A DNA stretch of 64,000 bases from Trichobilharzia szidati (Eukaryota > Platyhelminthes > Trematoda > Strigeidida > Schistosomatidae), in NCBI GenBank assembly GCA_944472155.2, contig OX235272.1, positions 91,456,020 to 91,520,019 of the forward strand, read 5' to 3'. Shown here piece by piece: positions 41,040-52,629 of the stretch. The notes under the pieces are model-generated. The model searched no databases and was not told the DNA's origin. It worked only from the letters and a program-made list of their open reading frames with translations. The position numbers and the translations under genes are program-made. The stretch's first letter is position 1, and the number at the start of each line of letters is the position of its first letter.

Positions 41040-41840
41040 CCATATAATAACTTTCTTTTTCTTACATTCCGATGACGTCATGTATCCTTCGAAAAACATT
41101 TTATAAACGAAAATAAACCCAAATTATTGAGCTTCTTAGTTAGATTATGAAATTGACATCAGGGATTACTGAACACTATCAATTTCAAGAAAATGGAAGA
41201 ATAACTGGTACCTCTCTGCCTTTCTCTCTCTTTCTTTCTACACAACCTTATATGTATTCTTTAAAATAAATGAATAACCTATCAAATGAAAATTAGCACA
41301 TATTCTTCACTAAACCAAGTATTGACAATTGAACACTATATTGACCCATACGATTGTTTAACATGAATGATCTAATATTATGACAAGTACTGACGTGTAA
41401 TTATTAAAGATCATTTCAAGTGTTAAATTAACTCATTAAAACAACCAACCAACCAACCAATAAGTAAGAAGTAGTAAGTAAGCATTTATCTTTCTTTTAA
41501 AATAGAAACTTATTTCTGTGCGTTTATTTATTTATTCATTTATTCATCTAATTTATCTAATTAAAACAAGCATTTACAATACAACACTTAGTTGATTATT
41601 GAACATTGAACCAGCAACAGAGCGATAGCATATTGGTTGACTTTCTTCATGAGAATTAATTGCGTAAAGACAAAAAGTTTTTAGGTTGGCGATTGAGTTC
41701 CTCATCAACGTAGGATTGTTTTTTAAAGTGCTATCACAGTTAAAGGAATGACTGTAAAGTTGGAAAATCGTGCGCCTATTGTCCTATTCCTACGTGAATG
41801 AATTGTAATGGGCTCACCACGAAACCTGAAGAATTTGAGG
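41040..41840. other. No gene seen
   Basis: AT-rich with a short (ACCA)n run near 41444-41460. No recognised element. Confidence 0.45.
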
Positions 41841-41844
41841 TTGG

Positions 41845-42415
41845 TTACAGGATTTCATCATAAATTGACATCGGTTAGAGAACCCATGGAAAACCTGCTG
41901 GGAGTACTGGACAGCTGTTTCATCCGTCCAAGTTTGTGACTCTTCAGCAGCACGTACCCACCAGGGTTCGGAACCAGGACGTTCTGGTTACAAGTCTAGC
42001 GAGCTCGTAGACCATTAAGCCACTAGGACCCAATCCAATGGTCAGCCAATGAATTCTAACTTCTTCCAATTCACGACATAGCGCGACCGCTAGCCAATGT
42101 CATCGCTGGCGAGTATTTGTCCTCACACCCGACCTGCTGCACCCTACTGGTCACTTACCACTAGAACCCCAGGTAGAAGTTAGAATTCATGGGCCGTTGG
42201 ATCAGGTCACATTGGCTTAATCGTCTTCGAGCACGTCTTGTATCCAGAAGGTCCTGGGTTCGAATCCCGGTGGATGCATACTGAAGAGTCCCAGACTAGG
42301 ACGAAACAGCTGTCCAGTACTCCCAGCAGGTTTTCCAATGGTTCTCTAACAGATGTCAACTCATGATGAAATCCTGTAACCAATTAATCAAATCCAATAC
42401 TTGAATTTGAAGTTT
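41845..42415. mobile_element. SINE-B inverted pair, the clearest head-to-head example
   Basis: Minus copy 41845-42175: tail, hammerhead 41896-41950 (core CTGAAGAG with C3 kept, extra bases before GAAA), tRNA-like head, upstream module. Plus copy 42176-42415: GAAGTTAGAATTCATGGGCC, head, hammerhead near 42277-42325, tail to AATACTTG. Both 3' ends face outward. Confidence 0.85.
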
Positions 42416-42564
42416 GATCTCCAGTGGGAACCGAAACTAAGATGGAACATTTGTGTCCTGTCCCCTATCTGAATTGCAATGGTTACCCTGAGAAATAATA
42501 TTTACGTTATAGGTATTGCTGTTATTGAATAGCATTCTTAGTCTGTTAGTGAAGCTATATGAGT

Positions 42565-42845
42565 CTGGTTCCAAATTAGATCATGAAATGACATCAGCTA
42601 GAGGGATTACTAAACATATGTGACAGCTGTCCTGGTTTGGTACTCTTCAGCAGTACATATTCGTGACCATACGGGGGATCTAACCAAGGACCTTCAGGTT
42701 ACGAGACGAGCCTGCTGACCATTCAGCCATTAGAACGGATTCCAATGACCCATGAATCCTGACTTCTACTAATCACCAAGTGTTTGTCAACACACCCAAC
42801 TTGGAATACCCCAACAGTCACCAGTTCTCATTAGAAGTTCAAGAA
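42565..42845 (-). mobile_element. SINE-B, diverged
   Basis: Minus: the hammerhead keeps GTACTG and CTGAAGAG, but GAAAC is deleted after GGAC (42615-42650). Head with GACCATTCAGCCATTAGAAC complement; upstream module degenerate. Confidence 0.65.
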
Positions 42846-43134
42846 ATTCATCCTCTTATCAGTTATTGATGAGTATTAGACTAAATTTCAAGTGATGGTT
42901 TGCAAGGATTTGATTTATTTCATGAGACTGATAAAAAAAACTCTGTTGTGTGAAGACGAATGAAGTTGGAAATGATACCTGAGTACAACTTTATACTAAA
43001 TGACCTAACAAGACAAAGTCAGCTGGTGACCACATTTCCATTTCACTTCATCACTTTATCTGGCATCTCTCTCTCTCATTCAGTTACCAGTTACCAGCTT
43101 ATAGGATTCATGAATTTCTCTTGTTTTTAATTCA

Positions 43135-43445
43135 ATTTTTATTTTACCGTTGGTTGACTGAACCGAAACGTCCAGCCTGTGTTGATATGTCGACTCCTAG
43201 CACAGACACTTCAACGATGTCTGTGGATTGAATCGTTAAAAATAAGTGTGATAACTGATGCCTGTTGCACAACAGGTGGATCTCGTGGTCCGAATGTGTC
43301 AAGTCGATGTTGGGTTTGAGTCCCACGTGGAACACCATCACTCACTTACTGGGAGTTCACGTACATCTAGCTGACGAGTTCAAAATAATAGGAGGAAATG
43401 AGCACCCTGGATTCCATTGCTAGTCAGTCACCATCCACCAAATTA
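43135..43445. mobile_element. Sm-alpha inverted pair
   Basis: Minus tail 43135-43225 (TAGCACAGACACTTCAACG), then a plus copy from about 43250 with head remnant (GGTTTGAGTCCCACGTGG), hammerhead 43363-43415 and TTCCATTGCTAGTCAGTCAC to 43445. 3' ends outward. Confidence 0.7.
43363..43415 (+). ncRNA. Degenerate Sm-alpha hammerhead
   Basis: CATCTAG, CTGACGAG intact, a widened stem II (TTCAAAATAATAGGA) and GGAAAT. Stem II no longer pairs well. Confidence 0.5.
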
Positions 43446-43589
43446 ATTCATGGAATTTAGTTTTTTAAATCATTGTAGAGTTAGCACATAATATAATAAT
43501 TACTGATTGGAGGCCGCAGAATAATCACTGTCACTCGCCATTGCGGCACACTTTAAATCGAAGCTGGGAAGTTGGAGGAAGTTAGCAGA

Positions 43590-43870
43590 AATCCTTTGAA
43601 GGCTGCAAACTTCATTGACAGAATTCAATCAGCACTAACACAAAAGACTACACATACATGACACTCATTCCACCCCAGTCACTCACTAATCAATGTATCC
43701 AATTACAGTCTCGACAGAAGGTCAATCACCTGGATGAATATCTCAATAGGATAACATCTCTGACTGTAGCACAGAGTGAGGCTCATTTTCTTCGAGGAGG
43801 CTGCAGATACACACACCTTGCTGAGAGGAGTATCGTACCAGTAAGCACTAAATGTAACTTCAGTAAAACT
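43590..43870. mobile_element. SINE-C, rearranged copy
   Basis: Tail in plus orientation at 43600-43660, then a tRNA-like head near 43738-43780 (CTCAATAGGATAACATCTCT resembles TAGCTCAGTGGTAATGTCTC at 63674) and body GCAGATACACACACCTTGCT. Confidence 0.5.
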
Positions 43871-43879
43871 TCACACTGA

Positions 43880-44440
43880 CGTCGAATTGATAGTTAAAAT
43901 GACAAAATACAATAAACACTATACATACAGCAATAAACTCTCATTACATATTCATTTTTCACACATGTGAAAGATAAAGTACAGAGTAAAGAATAAATGT
44001 AGCATATAAGAATGAATGCAGGATTCTATAGGATGGATAAGCCAGTGCATATACATAATAGAAAAGAAAGTCTTCCATTTCATACTCCCAGTAAATATTA
44101 TTATTATTTGTGTAAATCAAGTAACAATTTATGCATAAATCTATTATCATTATTATTATTATTATTAATCTTTTTCGCATACTTCAGTTGTATTCTGATA
44201 AATCATCACTCTTCATCACATGATGATCACTTTAATGCTGACAAAGATGACGCATCAACATCAATCAGGTAAGTCATATGATGAATTGTTATTCTTTCAC
44301 CTATCATAATTTACTGCTTATTCATCTCATACACTACTGAAATGGATAAAATGAATGGAATGCAAGCACATATGTTTGTGAGTGTTTCACAAATTACTAC
44401 TACACAGATACATTTTTTGCAAGCATTTGACTGATTTCAA
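43880..44440. other. No gene supported
   Basis: AT-rich; an 86-codon plus frame (44012-44272) is followed by AG/GTAAGT, which could be a splice donor, but nothing else supports an exon. Confidence 0.35.
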
Positions 44441-44444
44441 GTTT

Positions 44445-44935
44445 ACAGGATTTCATCATGAGCTGACACATCGGTTAGAGAATCATTGGAAAACCAAATG
44501 GGAGTACTGGAGAGCGGTTTCGTCCTAATTTGGGACTCTTCATCAGTACACAACCACCGCCACTGGGTGAACTCAGGACCTTCTGGTTACAAGGTGAGCT
44601 TAGAGATCATTAAGCCACTAGGACCCTACCCAATGGCCAGCCCATGAATCCCAACTTCTGCCAATGCACGATATGGCGCGACCACTAGCGAATGTCATCG
44701 GTGGCGAGTATTTGTCCTCACACCCGACCTGCTGTGTCCTACCGGTCACGACTTCCCACTAGAACCCCAGGTTAACTACTTACCTGTTGGTGGGTGCGTA
44801 CTGTGAAGAGCCTCAAACTAGACTGACGAAACAGTTGTCCAGTACTCCCAGCAGGCTTTCCAATGGTTCTCTCACCGATGTCAGCTCATGATGAAATCCT
44901 GTAACCACATCAGTCAAATCCCTACAAACCAATAC
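44445..44935. mobile_element. SINE-B inverted pair
   Basis: Minus copy 44445-44785 with hammerhead 44504-44549 (C3 changed to A; stem II and GAAA intact). Plus part 44785-44935 begins at TGGTGGGTGCGTACTGTG with a one-base deletion in the core and runs to AATACTTGA. Confidence 0.8.
44504..44549 (-). ncRNA. SINE-B hammerhead, C3A variant
   Basis: Minus: GTACTG, ATGAAGAG, GTCCC...GGAC, GAAACCGCTCTC, CAGTAC. Stem I is perfect. C3A predicts no cleavage. Confidence 0.6.
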
Positions 44936-44944
44936 TTGATTTTA

Positions 44945-45095
44945 AGTTTGTTTACGGATTGACATCAATCACAGAACCACTGAAAACCAACAGGGAGTAC
45001 TGAACATCTGTTTCATCCGTGTTCGGTACACACCAATGACCTCACCAACAGGGGTCGAATCCAGGACCTTCGCGTTACAAGGCGAGTCTGTACTT
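44945..45095 (-). mobile_element. SINE-B fragment
   Basis: Minus tail, damaged hammerhead (44995-45030, most of the CTGATGA strand and stem II missing) and part of the tRNA-like head (GGTCGAATCCAGGACCTTCG on the plus strand). Confidence 0.6.
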
Positions 45096-45119
45096 AGCTT
45101 AGGTGAACCAGTACTCTTT

Positions 45120-45320
45120 AGTGGATACTGACTAGCACTAGAATCCAGGATGAGCATTTCATCTTACTTGAAACTCGTCGGCTGAATGTAGCTGCATTCC
45201 TCAGTCAATGATGGTGTTCCCACTGAGATTTGAACCCAGTGCCCAACACTGCAAATGCCTAAGAGTTTTCGATTAAACCATTCAGACCACGAGAGCCACC
45301 TCTTATGCAACCCGCATCAA
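45120..45320 (-). mobile_element. Sm-alpha-type SINE
   Basis: Minus: hammerhead 45141-45190, GATGGTGTTCCCACTGAG, B-box region, and head ending GACCACGAGAGCCACCTCTT. Confidence 0.75.
45141..45190 (-). ncRNA. Degenerate Sm-alpha hammerhead
   Basis: Minus: CATTCAGC, CGACGAGT, stem II TTTCAAGTAAGAT (poor pairing), GAAATGCTCATC, CTGGATTC. U4 is lost; likely inactive. Confidence 0.5.
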
Positions 45321-45329
45321 AACTGAATT

Positions 45330-45700
45330 AAGAACAAATAACGACTGTCATACTACAGTAAATAGACTAAAGTTAATTTATTGATCCCGCTGATGAGTAG
45401 TTGGTGGTTCTACCAATCTAAAGACTAGTCAGTTTATATTAACAGAAGGTTCTTCAGAAATAACAGGTATTTGTTGGATGATAACAAATACTGACTATCG
45501 TGAATAAGGAGGCAACTGCGTGAGGAATTTTAATGCTTCAGACAATGTCTGCTGAAACAGTATCTTAGAAGATATACAGCCAACCAATGGGATATAAGCA
45601 TATGCATTCTAAAAGTCCTGGAACGAGTGTTAAATTTCGCTGTGATGACAAAATGAGGCCAAAAGAAAGGAAAATTATAACATAATTCTGGGTCGGTAGT
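45330..45700. other. No gene seen
   Basis: Unassigned AT-rich sequence between Sm-alpha and SINE-D. Confidence 0.4.
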
Positions 45701-45704
45701 TTAA

Positions 45705-45920
45705 CAGTAGATTACTCTCCCAGCCATGCACGTATTCCAGCTTCCATTAGTGGCCGCCGCATCCCTTAACCTCGCTTTGTCGGTATTTGATTCGGTTAAA
45801 AAAGAGAGAAGACTGAGCACGAGGATAGCAAACCACCCCCCCCGCCTCCGCTAGTGGAACTTCAAAGCTAAAAGCTTGACGTCGTATTTTTCCCTCAAAA
45901 TACAAAGGAATGATATAACA
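45705..45920 (+). mobile_element. SINE-D, degenerate head
   Basis: CGGTAGTTTAACAGTAGATT (head), GAAGACTGAGCACGAGGATA (body), poly-C (45834-45843), CAAAATACAAAGGAATGATA (tail). Confidence 0.5.
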
Positions 45921-45959
45921 TAATCATAATTATTGGCATAGTCCTGTAGTTGACTTCAA

Positions 45960-46130
45960 GATTTAAGCGCCTAACTGGAAGGTCCTGGGTTCAAATCCCG
46001 GTGAGTGTGCACTACCGATGAGCCACAGAGTAGAACGAAACGGTTTTCCAGTACTCCTTGATGGTTTTCAATGGTTCTCTAACTGTCAAACCTGAAACAA
46101 ATCAAATCCTTACAAACTAACTATTGAATA
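45960..46130 (+). mobile_element. SINE-B 3' half
   Basis: GGTCCTGGGTTCAAATCCCG (B box), hammerhead near 46003-46050 (core CCGATGAG, GAAAC intact, stem II GCCACAGAGTAGAAC weak), TTTTCAATGGTTCTCTAACT, end at CTAACTATTG. Confidence 0.65.
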
Positions 46131-46134
46131 TAAT

Positions 46135-47490
46135 TCTATTCTCTATCTATTGTAAGTGAGACGAGATGAAAGATACTTAAACGTAATATGTCTCACTTTC
46201 TCTACTGCCACCATCACCACTCCTACACACATTCCTAAAGCAGCGAAAGCATTTGAACAAAGCAATATGTATCACATGAGTTGTTCTTCTGTGAAGAATT
46301 CCATCTTCTATAGGCTAATTTAATAGGATTGTTATATAACATATGTGTGTGCGTGTGTCAACCATCTATGAAAGGTTACACCACAGACACTGTTAGAAAG
46401 CTAATGAAAGCAGTCAGGTATATTTTCTTAGGATATAATTATATATAATATATATAAATGACTCTATAAATGAGTCACAGACAAATCAATAATTTTGACA
46501 GGAAAGAAATTATATCACTAGACAATCAACTTATACATTTATGTACTGAAGTAGGTTCAATGCAGTCAGTCAGTCAGTCAACCAGTTAATCATCAGTCCA
46601 AAAGCTGGGCAGACAGGTCAAATTCTACTATATATTTGAATTCCCCTACAATGTAAACATATAGACAAAATACACACTAGAAGTTTTCGTTTGTGTCTGA
46701 GTCAATAAACATGTATTTATTTATTTTTGAGTGTACATACCTACTTGAACTTTGTTTGTTTCGACTACATCTTGTCTATTGGTTCGTCTAGATATATATA
46801 GATATATGCATATCCGGCATTTATATATGTATATATACTTTTATATCGTTTATGCATTTTCACCTTTCAAGGTTGCCTAATTCATATTTATTCATGAAAA
46901 TACAATGATGTTTATTTCAGATCCACTATTAGTTAGTCGGTCAGTCAATCCCGGTGTTTAATTCATTGTCTGGAGTGAAGACGACTTTTATTCGTAGACA
47001 GACGCGTCTATATGCTTACACTTACACACTGGTAGTACTAACATTCCTTTTATATTTTAGACCCCTATTAACCTGCCCGAAATTCTATGCACAGAGTAGA
47101 CATAGAGTAAAATAGGCGAAAGAAAGGAGAAATGATGATAGACGAAATAAATAAAGAATGGCTAACTATTTTCCAGTCAGAATGTACTTTTAAAAAGACC
47201 TTTTAACCTTTGGTCTGCTTATTCAAATATATATTATAAAGTTAAGATAGACTATTGGCCTTAAAATTACTTGTGACAATCATGACATATTCATACAACT
47301 ATAGAGAAAAGCCGCATTTATAAGCAACACAGGTAGGAAAGATGAAAGCGAATTTAAGTAGATTTAAGTAGCGAAATACATTCACTAATTCCATAGGTGT
47401 CAATCCTATACGAATTTGTCTAATTTCTGGCGTGACTACAAACTAGGGTATTCACAGCATTCCCAGGCTGATCTCAGAGTTAGTATCAGT
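46135..47490. other. No gene seen in 1.35 kb
   Basis: AT-rich, with a TATATA patch (46438-46458) and a CAGT repeat (46566-46580). No frame, element tail or tRNA-like box was recognised. Confidence 0.5.
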
Positions 47491-47495
47491 GGTAC

Positions 47496-47765
47496 TGTGG
47501 TGGTGTGATACAGACAATGTGTACCAACAGAATATTGATGCTCACATATTCCCACAGTTCAATACTGCATACAATATATCTATTTGAACATTCGATTTGA
47601 TGTTAGAGACAGAATACATTTCCCACGGTTATATACTGCATTAACAAAAGAATACTATGTATATTTGAACATTCTATTTCATGTCGTTTGATGTAAACCT
47701 AAATCACACGCTCGGTGATTGGTTAATGAATATAAACTGTAGATAATATAAACAGCGGTTTGATT
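47496..47765 (+). mobile_element. LTR (variant), 3'-truncated
   Basis: Starts TGTGGTGGTGTGATACAGAC like the LTR at 11641. It has an extra segment of roughly 55 bases in which the TATACTGCATT/ATTTGAACATTC module is duplicated. Stops at AACAGCGGTTTGATT, losing the last 50 bases including TGTTACA. Confidence 0.75.
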
Positions 47766-47769
47766 TTGT

Positions 47770-48770
47770 GTGTGTGATTGTGGCTAACAGAGTTTTGATC
47801 TCACCTTGCTGGGATTATTTCTACTTGATTCTCAAGTACTTCTTACAGTTGAATTTTGACTAACTAATTTTGTTCTACAGTGCTTGTTTTGTACAGGAAA
47901 CTTTTCTGATCTGTGTAGCTGCCTAACGGCATTTTGGGAGTTTTTTGTTAAGTAGTACTGCAGATTTTATCTCAAATAACTGCCTCTTTGCTGTCATTGA
48001 GGCATTCTGTGACACATAATCTTGAGTTACGTAACACCAGTTAATTAAATTGTACACCGTTCGCCTCATCTCACTGAATTTTCAGCGGGGAAATGTGGTT
48101 TCTTTCGAAGAGGACTTCAGGCTACAGAGAGAGAGAGTATGTCTTTATCAGAGTGTAATAGTTCTATACCCCGACAAAAGTCTTCAGATCAAGAAACACA
48201 GTATAATTGTTAGTCTGTCTGTTATAACATACAAGTTCACGTCAATTCACACTTTAGTTTTAGAAAATTATTTGTTCTTCATGGTGAATGACAAGCTGAA
48301 ACCACCACAGAAGAATAAAGTCCTTCTGAAGTGACAGCATATATCGTCAAGAAGTAAGTATGTAGGAGTCTGCTTGTCGTTTTACTAGATCACCAAGATC
48401 AATCAGATAAGATGTAACTTAAAAACGAGATAGTTTCCCGTAATTGTTGTTGTATTCACTGACCTGGATAGTCTAAATATTGAGAAGTGACTTTCGTTGT
48501 CTTTCTGGACAACATCTTTAGTGCCAACTTGGTTAGTTAGAGAACCACTGACAACTGTCACTCACCGATGACTGATATTGCCGCTTATTGTGACATTTAG
48601 GCAATTTGGAGTTCCAGTGTTGAAATGATAAATGTGCTTACTGCATAATATGGGTACAATCTCTCACAGTCGGAGTTGTTAGCAGTCATTACTGAAAAGT
48701 TCGAAACTAGGACAAGATACTGTCCAGTGGCTCTTTAAACAGTGCCCGTCAATGACCACATCTGCCTTAC
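47770..48770. other. No gene supported
   Basis: A 94-codon frame (48050-48334) has no recognisable domain. Near 48690-48750 a weak SINE-B hammerhead remnant is visible (GAAACTAGGACAAGATACTG). Confidence 0.4.
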
Positions 48771-48774
48771 TTTA

Positions 48775-48960
48775 TTCATTCCTTGAATCGCGAGTGGATC
48801 ATAGGTCTCTGTGCTTGAAGCCTCAACTTTTCCTCTTTTCCAGGGTTTTTATCAGTTGGCAAACCAGGTGAGTTTTAAGAGTGCCCTGGCCAGGGATCGA
48901 ACCCAGGGCCACGTGTGTGGCGGGTAAGCATTTTACCACTAAACCACAGACGCACGTAAA
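48775..48960 (-). mobile_element. SINE-D copy
   Basis: Minus: tail ATTCCTTGAATCGCGAGTGG, then tRNA-like head 48885-48955 (GGGATCGAACCCAGGGCCAC, ATTTTACCACTAAACCACAG, GACGCACG). Confidence 0.7.
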
Positions 48961-49104
48961 TCTAACTTGAAATTAATCTAATCCAAGGAAACACACTTTC
49001 GGAAAGCAATAAATAGTCAATTTAATGAAAAGTTATAATGACAGACCGTATACACCAAACTGTGTTATTGTTTATTTACTAACTGAACTGCCATACATTA
49101 TATT

Positions 49105-49365
49105 CACCGCCTTTGAGTTCCGCATGGAACATAAGGCTTCAACAGTCCATCTCCATTTTTCCCTGTTCTCTGTAGTCCTTATTAGCTGGCTACACGACTG
49201 CCCATCAGCTCTCATCTCCACCTCACACAATTCCCCTCATGTCACTCTCTGATGCCGATTCAGGTTCCACTCAAGCAATGGCCTGGCATGAGATGTCACC
49301 CAATAGTCTCGTCAGCGTGTCTCCAATCCATCTCCATCTCTTCCGGCATATTTGTTAAACCATAG
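49105..49365 (-). mobile_element. RTE LINE 3' fragment
   Basis: Minus: TTCCGCATGGAACATAAGGC, then CTCATGTCACTCTCTGATGC and CTCCAATCCATCTCCATCTC. Confidence 0.7.
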
Positions 49366-49384
49366 GTCATAAGTATAACACCAC

Positions 49385-49635
49385 AACAATTGGCAGAAGT
49401 TAGAATTCATGGGCCATTGGATTGGGTCCCAGTGGCTCAATGGCCTACGAGCTCGCCTTGTAACCAGAAGGTAGTGGGTTCGCCCCATGGCGGTGGGTGC
49501 GTACTGCTAAAGAGTCCCAAACTAGAACAAAACAGCTGTCCAGTACTCCCCGCAGGTTTTCCAGTGGTTCTCTAACTGATGTCAGCTCATGATGAAATCC
49601 TCCATCCAATCAATTCAATATACAACATTTTGAAT
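49385..49635 (+). mobile_element. SINE-B copy
   Basis: TTGGCAGAAGTTAGAATTC, GGTCCCAGTGGCTCAATGG, head, hammerhead near 49502-49547 (core CTAAAGAG with G5 lost, AAAAC for GAAAC), tail to about 49635. Confidence 0.75.
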
Positions 49636-49639
49636 CTAG

Positions 49640-50180
49640 CTCTGCAAAATTCAAATTCAAATTTTGATTGAATAGCAACTCAGATAAAAAAGTACTATTC
49701 AAGTTATTCGTTATGACAAAGGTTCAGTCACCTAAAGACAAAAAAACACTTAGTGGTGTACAAAGAGGCAAGCGGAATGGATATGAGTCACTGTTAATGT
49801 CTTTGAAATTATCTGAAGTTAAATTTTTTTCTAGAAAGCTCCGCACTGGTTGAACACATAAAAAACTATGTTGTTTATATAAACAAAAAGCAAAATAAGT
49901 TGTGGTTTCATAATACCTAAAAAAAAATAATAATAATTCTGATAGTTAAAATAAAAACAAAGCGTTCTGAAGTAGTCTGTACGTATAGAGTGTAGTGTAA
50001 GGCAAAAACAACAAACCAAACACTACACACACATAAAATATGACGTCAGAATTCTTTTGTCAACTAACTTGCCAGCGAATGGAATCACATGCTTTTCAAG
50101 GTAAAACTTGATTACAAACTTGAATAATCAATATAAGGAAGAACTAGAACTAGAAACGATACAGAGATGAATTTCATTCC
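49640..50180. other. No gene seen
   Basis: Unassigned AT-rich sequence. Confidence 0.4.
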
Positions 50181-50184
50181 CTGG

Positions 50185-50405
50185 ACAATAATGCTCGCAT
50201 CAACCACTCACATGGTCCTAGTTCGATTGATTACCAGCCGATACACTCCTAAACTTTGCTTAGGCGGTCGTGAGACTGGTAGGGGGAGCGGAAGGTTGGG
50301 AGTGAGGTAGGTTAGCAACTCCACCCACTAAAAACAAACAACACCTTCGCTACTGGAACTTTAAGAGCCTGAATCCGGATGTTCCACTCCAAAATGTAAA
50401 GGAAT
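50185..50405 (+). mobile_element. SINE-D, degenerate head
   Basis: GATTACCAGCCGATACACTC (end of head), GGTTGGGAGTGAGGTAGGTT (body), ATGTTCCACTCCAAAATGTA (tail with the RTE-like motif). Confidence 0.6.
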
Positions 50406-50589
50406 CAAGAAAAATTACTACATAAATCAAGCATGTCTAGGTGTGGTAATCTTGAATTAGTCAGCTAACAAGCACACCAAGCAGGCAGTGAAACATAAAA
50501 TTTTAGTCTATGCAGAATATCTACCCAAAACTTCACAATCTCAAAAGTAGACACTATCTGAATGTCTTAAGAAGCCGCTTTATGAATGG

Positions 50590-51790
50590 ATTAACTGTTA
50601 TTGGAAATACAGGAGTTTACGCTCAAAGTGCTTTTTAGTTTGATAAAGACACAGAATTGTTTCTGTTCCTGCCCACTGTCCACATTTCTGTTTAGTTTAA
50701 TCATAGACGTACTAATGGACTTAATCCTAACTGACTTCAGAGACTCAAGGATTGACTTGTTCCCAGGGAATAATCTCGTTGACTTAGAATATGCAGATGA
50801 TATAGTCCTTCTAGGTGAACACTCTGACAAAATAGAGCAGAGTCTTCTGAACACCTTGAGCAGTGAGCAATCTTCGAATGTTGGCATGCGTTGCTACAGG
50901 ACTGAACTGCATTGACTCCTAGCTTAAAGATAGGCAGGAGTGAAGTAGTAGGGCGTGTTGACCACTTCACTTATTTGGGGAGTTATATCAGCCAACGCCA
51001 GCGGGTTGATCAGTGACGAAATTTCAGCACGGATACAGAAGGCTTGTTTGACATATGCCAACTAACGCCATCTCTGGCTTCGTAGATGTGATATCTGGCT
51101 GACGAACGAATGGCGTGTATACTGGTCAGCAGTTCGCTCTGTCCTCCTTTATAGTTGTGAGACATAGCCATTGAGAGAGGAAGACATGAAAAGGCTGGCT
51201 GTCTTTGATCATAGGTGTCTGTGTTCTATCTCCCGTGTGAAGTGGTATAATGGGGTGAGCAATATTGAGGTTAGGCATCGGTCGAGTGCTAGGTAGGTGG
51301 TAGGGGAAATCAATAGACGAGGTTGTGAAGTTACATCGATTGAGATGGTTAGGACATGTGTTACGCATGCATCCCTAAACATCGCCTTCATCGATAATGG
51401 TTAGTGTTAGCTGACATACGGTCAGGTTGGAAAAGAGCCAGTGGTGATCAAACCAAAACATGGCTTCATCAGTCAATGAAATCCACAACAGTTATTTTAA
51501 GCCAGCTGCCTGGTTTGGGTCCTCGGGATGATAAAAACCAATGGCTGGAGACAATCGGTGACATGGCTAAAAATCGTTCTCAATGGCGCAGATGCATTCA
51601 CTCTTTGTGATTTATAATATCCAATAAAATTCTATTGTTCTTCCATACCACTATTCTTATTACCTTACATTTGTGTTTATTATATCTCTTTACTCTCTTC
51701 TCTTGCTTTGTGTGCTACATGGAGTGTAGCAACTCGAACTGCTGCACATCAGTGCAAAGTTCTACTTTGAAACCAGTTAGTCAGTTCTGT
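50590..51790 (+). mobile_element. LINE-2 (non-LTR), longest copy: RT palm to 3' end
   Basis: Frame 50601-50915 has STFLFSLIIDVLMDLILTDF and NNLVDLEYADDIVLLGEHSD, with the YADD catalytic box intact. Further frames give LKIG...VDHFTYLGSYIS, then the C-terminal tail and the 3' end (GCTACATGGAGTGTAGCAAC, TTCTACTTTGAAACCAG). Frameshifts and stops throughout; 5' truncated. Related fragments lie at 16320 and 34430. Confidence 0.75.
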
Positions 51791-51794
51791 TCCT

Positions 51795-52620
51795 GTTGAA
51801 ACTGTATCCGAGTGGCTGATTTATCACAAAAAATCCCATAGTATTACCAATAAACCAACCTAGTCCTTATCAACGACCTGCTACGACAGAGGGTGGGTGG
51901 GTAGACGTCCGTCTTCTTCTCGAAGTGCTCTCATAGACCATGTGTTCATAGCCTATGTCAGCCAAGTAAATCTTATTCATTGCCTAGAGGCGGCTGAGGG
52001 TGTTCCTCACAAAAGTGAAAGAAGGGATGCGAGCGTCTGGCGCTTACAAACGGACTGATGGACATAAAGGTCTACCTAGGAGAGCTGGAAAACCCTGATT
52101 CTAGACCTAAGGTTTATATATACCTCAAAATTCGAAAACATTGAATAGCCTATGGACCTGGTTTGGTTACCGGACACCATGGGAGCACAGTTCCACTACC
52201 GCATGGACCAGACTTCAAGTCAAAGGCTCCAGGAGTGGCTTCTTAAGATAACCACCTGCTTCTACTTTAACTCTAAGCAGTATCCCAGTCCTCTCACTAA
52301 GCATGAGGTTTCGTGTGGCGCATCTCTTGGTGCTCGTAATGTACCAATTATGTGTTTTAGTAACAATAAGTGAATTACGATAGATGCGTTTCTTTTTCAA
52401 TGAGTGTCAGTGTGCTGTTGCCTCACTAAGCCAATCGATATCCATTCTCAGAAAAGTATTCAATTTCTTATTGCTAAATAGATGAATACTAGTGACTAAT
52501 GAGAGTATATACATTATCTAAACTCTCTCCCGACTTTTTGGATAAATACAAGCGCTCACTGAATATCTACAGAAACAAGCAAACAAACAAACAGGCAGAT
52601 GGACGTAGGAGATTGGACAG
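51795..52620. other. Unassigned, partly GC-richer stretch
   Basis: 51880-52380 is less AT-rich than its surroundings and may be an unrecognised repeat. Frames at 52152-52373 show no domain I know. Confidence 0.35.
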
Positions 52621-52629
52621 AAAAGTATT

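Noticed and set aside
44012..44272. Possible plus-strand exon with GTAAGT donor
   Set aside because: No acceptor with supporting frame, no homology, AT-rich composition.
48050..48334. 94-codon plus-strand frame
   Set aside because: No domain, no splice context, no repeat homologue; length is expected by chance in 64 kb.
51880..52380. Less AT-rich stretch suggesting an exon
   Set aside because: No long frame, splice signals or recognised domain; left as unassigned.
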